Assembly: GCA_019648995.1 (NCBI GenBank)
Contig: BLXT01000300.1
Coordinates: 1,135,027 to 1,163,253, forward strand
Direction: 5' to 3'
From: Plakobranchus ocellatus
Lineage: Eukaryota > Mollusca > Gastropoda > Plakobranchidae
Length of the DNA stretch: 28,227 nucleotides
Part shown: positions 21,297 through 28,227 of the stretch, piece by piece
Position numbering within the stretch: the stretch's first letter is position 1
Layout: each line of letters starts with the position of its first letter
Translations under genes and position numbers: made by a program
Notes under the pieces: generated by a model
Databases searched by the model: none
Told to the model about the DNA's origin: nothing
Seen by the model: the letters and a program-made list of their open reading frames with translations, nothing else

Positions 21297-24200
21297 TCTA
21301 TTATTGTCAACTGCATTGTCTCTGAAATGCAAATCTCGTTTACAGCTGCACCATTATGTCATTTTCCAATATTTCCTGAAATATGCTTTTTTTCCCAATC
21401 TGAAATTGTGTTGTGATGCAAATAGTAATAACGATTGCCTAACGGAAACATAGAAGTTGGTCTTTAATCAGCTCTGTAATAATTGTGGTCCATTCAGACC
21501 TCCTAAAGGACAAGTCATATTAGGTGTGAAGAACGCTCATAAACAGAGTTCTTTTTTGTCATAACTACTTTAAAGGAATGTTAATGAGATTTTATCAAAC
21601 CATGTCCAATTTGTTTTCTTCCCAAATCTTCGATTAGTTTTTCTATAGCACGACATATCTTCTTCTCACTGATCGGTTTAGATGGCCTGTGTTAAAACTA
21701 CCTAATATATAACAATATTTACTTGTATCTTTGTTAGCCAAAAAAAAAAAAAGCCTTCTTGTACATGAACAATTGTAATCGATTAAAGTGATTAAAAAAA
21801 CTAGGTAAAAGAGATGTCACACACCCCACCTAAAGAAATCTTTACGTTCTGCAGATTGAGGAAATCGAGTGTTACTAATCATTACATATGCAGTTTCCAG
21901 ATGTGGACCTAGCGTCGCTTTTGATTCAATAGAACAAAACTGCGTGTAAAGAAGCAAAAGCATAATAACAGCTATCATGAATTCATGTCGCTTATTCAAA
22001 GGAATAATAATCTCCAAAGAAGAAGGGTTTTTTTTCATTCTGTTTCCTCTTTAAAAAAATCTGCTGCGAATTTGTGCACTTGCATTTCGTTCTGTCCTTA
22101 AGTTCCTGAGACTCCTGTCAGTTTTTGGCAATTGAAACTACCATGAGGTCTCACCTAAAATTCTTGTACAGCCTCGTCAAATACAGCAAACACACACCAC
22201 CAATTGGTTTGGAGGGGAATAAAGAAGCTGAATCAAATCTAAAAGCAGAATAAACTCAGCACACCCTAATCCTGTTCAATCTTTTAAATTAAGGGAAGTC
22301 TTAAAACGTCAAATACAGTATTATTTTCAAGATATGACTCGATTTTAATTTGGTGTATTCTCTGAAACTCACAATGTGCACATATATGTGGGCTTTTATT
22401 TGATTTCATAAAATTGGTTTGAAAATGAATCATTGATCTGATCTTCAAAACTCAGATAAACAATATTGTCGAATTCATCGCGTTTTGCAAACAGATGGTA
22501 CTATAAAAATCATTTTATAAAATCTTGCCTGAAGATCTAAAAAAATGTAATTATTTTTCCAAAAAATTTTTGCTGATTTTTTTTAAAAACAGTAATTACT
22601 TGAAGAAAACCAGTTCTCCTGCAAGCATTCAATATAAAATGAAACTTACACTCTTATGGCTTTGAGTTGGTGTAATTTAAAGCTAGCAAAAATATTATAG
22701 ATTTTCTAGATAGCCTGATGTCTGCCTTTGATATATTGAAGCTACAAATTATGCACTGGTGATATGTTTTAGCTACAAAAGAGTAGTGATAAAAAATCGG
22801 AATTATATATTTTACTTCATTTTGAAAACAGAATCCCTATAACGTTTTGACTAATACAAAAATCTAGATTTACTATTTTATCTAAACTGCCTTTCACATC
22901 TTAAAACTATCTTTCCAGCTGCCCTTTTCATATGGTGGCTGCTAATTAAAATAATCCTTTAAAAAAATTCACTTTTTCTTTTTTTTTTTTCAAAGATTCT
23001 AAATGTGTTTTTTTTTCTTATCATTATTATACTAGAATTTAAAATTTTTTTTCTTCTTCTTGTCTTCGTGAACTATTAGTCTTTACCTAAACCGATGAGG
23101 GAAAAGCTATAGAAGATACCTCTGGCTGTTTTACAAGATGCGGACGGTATTCAGGACACAAATCTAATCTTTGCTCAACGGCTTATAAAATAAAGGTAGC
23201 TCTCCGATCGTCTCCATCTCCGAAGGTAGAAGCAGCTATTTTCAAACGGTACTTTGTAGCAAAGATGTTTGTGGAAATGTTCCGAAGTTTGTGTCAATAT
23301 TGTAGAACGATTGGCTCTAAGTTAAGTCAATGGTCGCAAAATGGATCTTGAAATTTTTAAAATCTTCTTAGAGTGTTGCATTCAGTCAGCTATGGAGGCT
23401 TAAGTTGCCATTACAAATATAAAAGGGTCTTTAAAAAGAAAACACGAGCAAGAAAAATAAGGTTCTCATCGATATTATGTGAAATGCATAGGCAAAGGAA
23501 TTACGGAAAGCCTTATACAAAAAAGATGAAGATAAATTGAAAACAACAAAAAAGAAGAGATAATAAAATTATAATGACTGAAACACGATCAAGAGGCAGA
23601 GAACGAAAGAGAGAAGAATGGTTCGAGAGTTATGTAGAGGAATGAATGAAAAGATGGAGGGAAAGAGATATTTTGAGAGAGAGAATCACCTCTTTACGTT
23701 CAAGTTACGCTGGCTAAGTTCTTAAAAAAAGATCTTGTTCTGTCGATTACCAAATATTTTATCTCCTTTAAGTGAAGGCATGATCGAAACGAAAAGATAA
23801 AAAAATAAAAAAAAGCTTTGAGTCAATTTCGTTTTCAATCTTCAGAATTGAGTAACTAAGACAGATATTCCAAGTTTTATTTTATTATAGATTTATGACA
23901 TGTTCAAGTGGATTTGAATTGTATTTAATTAATGGTTATGGGCTGCTACACAACGTATCGATCAAAACTGATACTTGTTTTGTGAAAGTAACAAATTCAA
24001 AAGAGGTGAAAGTCCAAGTCGCAATCGTTTTGGACAAAACAATGATCAAAACTGACATATCTACACAAAAATATACATAAAGTTATTTCCCTTCGCCGGC
24101 CCAGACACATTAATTATTATTATCAAGTTAGTGAGAAAATGTTAGTAAACTGAGTTGAAATGCAGCTAACATTTACACGAGTCAAATTTCATCAACTATT

Positions 24201-25975
24201 CTATTTTTCTTAGAGTCTTCAATCCCACCCTGCCCAAACAATATTCTTAGCATTTGTAAAACCCACATTTAAATTGCTGCCGCCTCCTTGTGTTAGATTA
24301 ATTCATCATGACTTCGTGCTTCGCATTTTTTTAACTAATGAGAATCTTACCATAATTTTCTGCGTACTATTTAACTTTTACAAAATCTGAATTCCCAAGT
24401 CAGATAATGCTCTAGTGAAGGCTTATTTGATTCTGATGCCATCACCATTCAGGCCTGCAGTCCCTTGTAGTGTAAAAATTTTGTAGTACGTTTTGCAATT
24501 TTTACTTAAAATTATCTTGCGTTAATTAGATTTGAAATATTTTTATAGGCTTATTAAAGGTTTGCCATTTCATTCGCTATTCTAATACTCTTACCATTAT
24601 TGTTGCATTTAGGAAACCTATTTAAATAATATATATATTGCTAAGAAAGATTGTGTTTTCTTTACCTACTCAATTTTTGTTTGTTACATTTTTAGACAAT
24701 ATGAAGCGACATTTTTCTTTTCATATAGGCGACAGGGTTAATATCAAAGACGCCCTATAAATGATAAAGCTGATGTCAAACCAGAAAATATGTTTTCAAA
24801 TAATATCCATTATATTTGTGTCTACCAGATGATATGAGATTCAAAAGATTAGAAATTACATAAGAATGATTATTTTCAAAAGACATAATCTGCCATTACA
24901 AACTCATGACCACAGGTAGAAAACATTGGCTTATTAATATCATATGATTGAAACCTCCTTATCCCTTCATTATAATACAGTTATTGTCAAAACCAATTTG
25001 GTACTTTATAAGATTGCACTAATTTAAAGGTTGACAAAAAACATTTTTTGAATGTGCTGTTTGATCAAAATATTTTAATAAACTCAAGCATCTAAAAGCA
25101 TTTTCAATGAAAATCGACAGCCCCTATTTCAAGCACTCTAGAAATTAATTTTTGAAAAACCAAAATCAATATAAAACGTTAGTGTACTTCACCAGTTTTC
25201 TGTTTTATTACTTTTTGTAACAAGTTTTCTGACCACTGGAGAAATTTTTATGATTAGATTTCTTAACAAAGGAATATTTGAATATTGGTTTATTGACTTT
25301 TCCTCTATCTGGGTGGCTGTACAAAACAATGTCCAATCTTACTTTATTGAAAGCTTTCGGTTTAAAGTGAAAATTTTTTCCCTTTTTTGCTTTTGCATTA
25401 TTTTGCTTCTATATTTAAAGTGTTCTACTAAACTTATTCTGTAAAGTAAATGGATAAAAAATTGAAGCCAATGTACTTTACTGACATTTCGTAAAGCAAC
25501 TGTTGGCTGTTTTCTTTAAAATAAGTAAAATGATATTGACCAGAACTCTATGTTTTCAATTAAAGTTTATACAAAACTGAGTAAATATTAATCATGTTTT
25601 TCAATTTCAAAGAAAAGATTAATTATGATACGTTGAAAAAAGCGCAGACAAGCTCACGTGCAGAGAAACGTGTTTTGCAAATCATGATTTAACTACATCT
25701 AGGGAAAAAAAAAGAAGACGAAAATGATGGACGGCAGAAAATATTCACGTTTGTTGTGTGTCTACATTTTCATCGAGAGAGTACTTTGGGGTGAGAAAAT
25801 ACGCGGTATGACATAGAGACAAAAATGAAGATGGAGGTAGTATTTTCTTTATTCATCATCAGAAAGAAAATGAAGACTAATTGTAACGAAATCGCCTCCA
25901 AAACACTTCTTGTTCTTGCAGATTGGAGCGTTTATCTTGAGGTCAAGTTGCAATCCGCTGCAGTTGAGCAGACAT
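21297..25975. other. Duplicated non-coding DNA, right half of copy B
   Basis: Aligns in order with 4675-6400, 7030-7320, 10490-11350 and 11690-12485 of copy A. Several open frames of 60-73 codons (near 21817, 23895 and 25250) have no family resemblance and are not kept in copy A. No gene, RNA or element is recognised besides the duplication. Confidence 0.65.
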
Positions 25976-26310
25976 ATCAACTCACGAATACATCATTTTA
26001 ATAATAATATCAATAATAACATTTTATTTCGAGATAATCAATGTAAAAAAAAAAATGAAATTCATTAAAGAGAAAACTCTAACGACACATAAAAAATAAC
26101 TTAAAATGCGCGTCTTTAAGTTCTCCTATCAATATAGAAAAGGATAATAAAAATTACAGCATAAAAGGTTTAAGCTTAAACTACTGACAATAAATATTAC
26201 GTTAAAAGAATTGATATTTGAGGCAAAAAGAGACTTTTGATTTATGTATTTACGCACACACATATATATGTATATAATTTATATAGTTATAATTATATGG
26301 CCCATTCCAT
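25976..26310. other. AT-rich DNA right of the duplication
   Basis: AT-rich with an imperfect AAT-rich patch near 25998-26020 and a short A run at 26045-26055. No gene is seen. Confidence 0.6.
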
Positions 26311-27782
26311 GTTACGTGTGTTACACTTGAAGTCTACTCTGAAAGCTTTTTTATGTAAACTGACACATCAAATAGGGAGTTTCCTACATGGTTTATATAT
26401 ATTTTTGTGTACAAAAATGATTACTCTACATAAATAAGACCTCTAGTATTACTGCTAACATGAACAAAGTGTCTGAGGATGGGTCTAAGGATGCGTTACG
26501 TGTGTTACTCAAAGAAAATCAAGCAATCTAGTTTAAATCATTCTTTCATCAATTTCTTCAAAGTTTGAAGCCAAACAATAACCAGCTTCCTCTATAACTT
26601 GTATAAATGATCACTCAATATGGACACAGTAAGTTTAATTGTAAAAAAAACATGTTTTGAAATAAAATAGTAAAATGTGCGTTACGTGTGTTATATTTTC
26701 TTTGTTACGTGTGTTACATCTTCAGATCCAGAATAGTTTATTTAGGTTTCCAGTCCAGATTTTTTGGGGGGTCCATTTCTTGTACAAAAGTAAGATGCTG
26801 AAAGTGCTATCAGCATGGATGATTGTTCAAATCCCACAAAGAAAGATAATTTAACTAAATAAATTTTTTTTTCAAAACTTTTAAATTTGCAAATCTTGTA
26901 ACACCAAACCTGTGTGTAAAAAAAAATTAGATATCCTTTTAAGGATCTGATTTCAATATTTCATAATTCATGATCCAAAGCCTGAATTGATTACCTATAG
27001 ATTTAGACTTCCTGTCTTTATATTAACCTAAGTGACAAAAGCATTATCATTTTTCCAAATTATTTTTTTGTCTTTCCCAAATTTACAGCACAGAAAATAT
27101 TGTTCTATTGTATTCATGCCTTTGAGGTCTAGTCTCATCGTATTAGTAAATATATTTCTTATCAAAATTCCAGCCATGCTTGAGCTTGTATTTTTCTGTT
27201 CTCTTTATATTTACAAAAGCAAGAAAGTAAACACAGGGTGGAGGCTACTATGAAGGAGGTCAGAGTTACATGTCACCTAGTGAGCTTCAAGATTACAGAA
27301 AGAAGACAGTAAAGCATGTTGTCACATGTCGATAAGTTAAAAAAGAGGAACAACAGAAGCAATTGCAGATTGATGTGCAGAGCTTGGCACTACAACCATC
27401 AACAAAAAGGGGATTAAATCAAGTCAAGTCTATTTCAAAGCTATTATCGACAGCCTACCACTTCCCCTTGAAAAACACTTTTAAGAAGTTAATGCTGGGA
27501 AAATGAGAAGTTTTGGAGTGGGTGGAAGTGTACAAGACTCTGTCATGAGAAAGGTTTTCAGGAGATGGACACACAAAACGATCAATTTTTTTGTAAGCAA
27601 AAAAAATCTTAAGGACATTAGTCTGCCCAGTTCCTATAGGCTCTCAAAGTCACTTTATTTTTGGTTATCAGTTTAAATGTTGTTTTGTGAGCTAAGTAAC
27701 GTATATCATATACATACTGCATGCATTTATGGTGTAACACTTGTCTTAAAATTGTGTAACACACGCAACGTTACGTGTGTTA
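26311..27782 (+). repeat. Five exact copies of a 13-mer, GTTACGTGTGTTA
   Basis: Exact plus-strand copies lie at 26311-26323, 26495-26507, 26681-26693, 26704-26716 and 27770-27782. The first three are spaced 184 and 186 bp apart. The last forms one arm of a palindrome: TAACACACG at 27757-27765 and CGTGTGTTA at 27774-27782. I did not see the 13-mer elsewhere in the window. It contains ACGTG, a core bound by several transcription factor families. Subterminal transposase-binding repeats are an equally good explanation. Confidence 0.8.
27230..27600 (+). pseudogene. Relic of a Lys/Arg-rich coding region
   Basis: One plus frame reads GGYYEGGQSYMSPSELQDYR, then a basic stretch (RKKTVKHVVTCR), TAA, VKKEEQQKQLQ, TKRGLNQVKSISKLL and further pieces separated by TGA stops near 27500-27550. 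The basic region followed by Glu/Gln-rich helix and a later K/S-rich segment recalls a repetitive protein family in invertebrate genomes, possibly element-encoded. The frame holds through several stops, which suggests recent decay. It lies among the 13-mer copies and could be the gene of the element that carries them. The match is weak. Confidence 0.35.
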
Positions 27783-28156
27783 TAAATTTCAACACCCCAA
27801 AAATGACAAATGTGTGAAGTTCAAGCCATTCTCTTGATTTACAAACTTTTGTGGGGCGTCAATAAAATCCACAAAAATACAAACTGATATTTTACTATAG
27901 ATCATGTCATTTTATACGGGCATATTTTAAAATACCGGATTTACAAAAGGACATTTTAAAACCCTTTTTCAAACCTTACTAAAGAAAGAAAATATGCAGG
28001 TAGACATTTTAATAATAATAAGGTTCCGGAACTTTGTGCGCCGGAAGTGAAAACTAAAGGAAAAAAAAAAAACAGCATTAAATGTTTGGTGCGCAACTTT
28101 TGTTTTCTTCAGAGTGTCCTTAGCTGAAATAATAAAAGTCAGCAATGGGTTTGGCT
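27783..28156. other. Non-coding DNA with paired CCGGAA sites
   Basis: No gene is seen. TTCCGGA (28024-28030) and CCGGAAGTG (28041-28049) resemble inverted ETS-type sites in otherwise AT-rich sequence; a chance occurrence cannot be excluded. Confidence 0.4.
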
Positions 28157-28169
28157 AGTATTAGTAGTG

Positions 28170-28170
<1 letters not shown>

Positions 28171-28227
<57 letters not shown>
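28171..28227. repeat. (TAG)n microsatellite, cut by window end
   Basis: Uninterrupted TAG units run to the last base, so the array probably continues beyond the window. Confidence 0.97.

Larger units (their letters stand above)
13200..25975 (+). repeat. Segmental duplication, copy B
   Basis: The direct-orientation partner of copy A. Relative to A it carries a 5.9-kb DNA transposon (about 15445-21296), about 270 extra bases near 14557-14828 and about 130 near 25655-25800. It lacks A's GA minisatellite, the 3.2-kb interval with the retroelement, and the SINE-like fragment. Non-coding parts 13660-15430 and 21300-25975 show no gene apart from this homology. Confidence 0.9.

Noticed and set aside
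28024..28049. Paired ETS-type sites marking a promoter
   Set aside because: No gene or transcription evidence follows before the window ends; two short sites may be chance.

Overview
This is AT-rich eukaryotic DNA from an invertebrate, most plausibly a mollusc and perhaps an octopus-like cephalopod. The evidence is low GC content, dense simple repeats, spliceosomal introns, tRNA-derived SINEs, an RT/GIY-YIG retroelement family, and a multi-exon PIN-like/CXC protein family that I associate with mollusc and cnidarian genomes. No intact host protein-coding gene, rRNA or free-standing tRNA gene is recognisable. Most open frames are chance frames or read-through of microsatellites. Assembly gaps (N) lie at 3987, 9944-9947 and 11547-11561, all beside homopolymers or dinucleotide repeats.

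Layout. 1-2.6 kb is intergenic DNA that starts in a (GA)n tract and holds three related minus-strand SINE copies, one a composite with an inverted tail and a 10-bp target duplication. About 2.7-12.5 kb (copy A) and about 13.2-26.0 kb (copy B) are two direct, head-to-tail copies of one ancestral segment. By eye they are roughly 80-90 % identical where they align. They differ by large insertions: A has a 600-bp GA/GATA minisatellite, a retroelement relic inside 7.33-10.48 kb, and a SINE-like fragment at about 11.4-11.6 kb. B has a 5.9-kb DNA transposon at about 15.44-21.30 kb. Each copy therefore shows the other's empty site. 26.0-28.2 kb is a separate tail region with five exact copies of a 13-mer (GTTACGTGTGTTA), a decayed Lys/Arg-rich coding relic, and a (TAG)n tract at the window end.

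The main coding content is the minus-strand three-exon gene of the transposon in copy B (20962 to 15758). In order it encodes N-terminal Cys/His clusters, a long central region, a PIN/XPG-like nuclease region and a C-terminal CXC cysteine cluster. It is broken by several stops and frameshifts, including one inside its most conserved GCDTTS-type motif, so this copy should be inactive. It resembles the Academ (XPG-nuclease) group of DNA transposons, but that name rests on memory of the family and needs a search. The retroelement in copy A is a 5'-truncated reverse transcriptase followed by a Cys-rich linker and a GIY-YIG endonuclease, enclosed by long inverted repeats plus an extra internal repeat copy.
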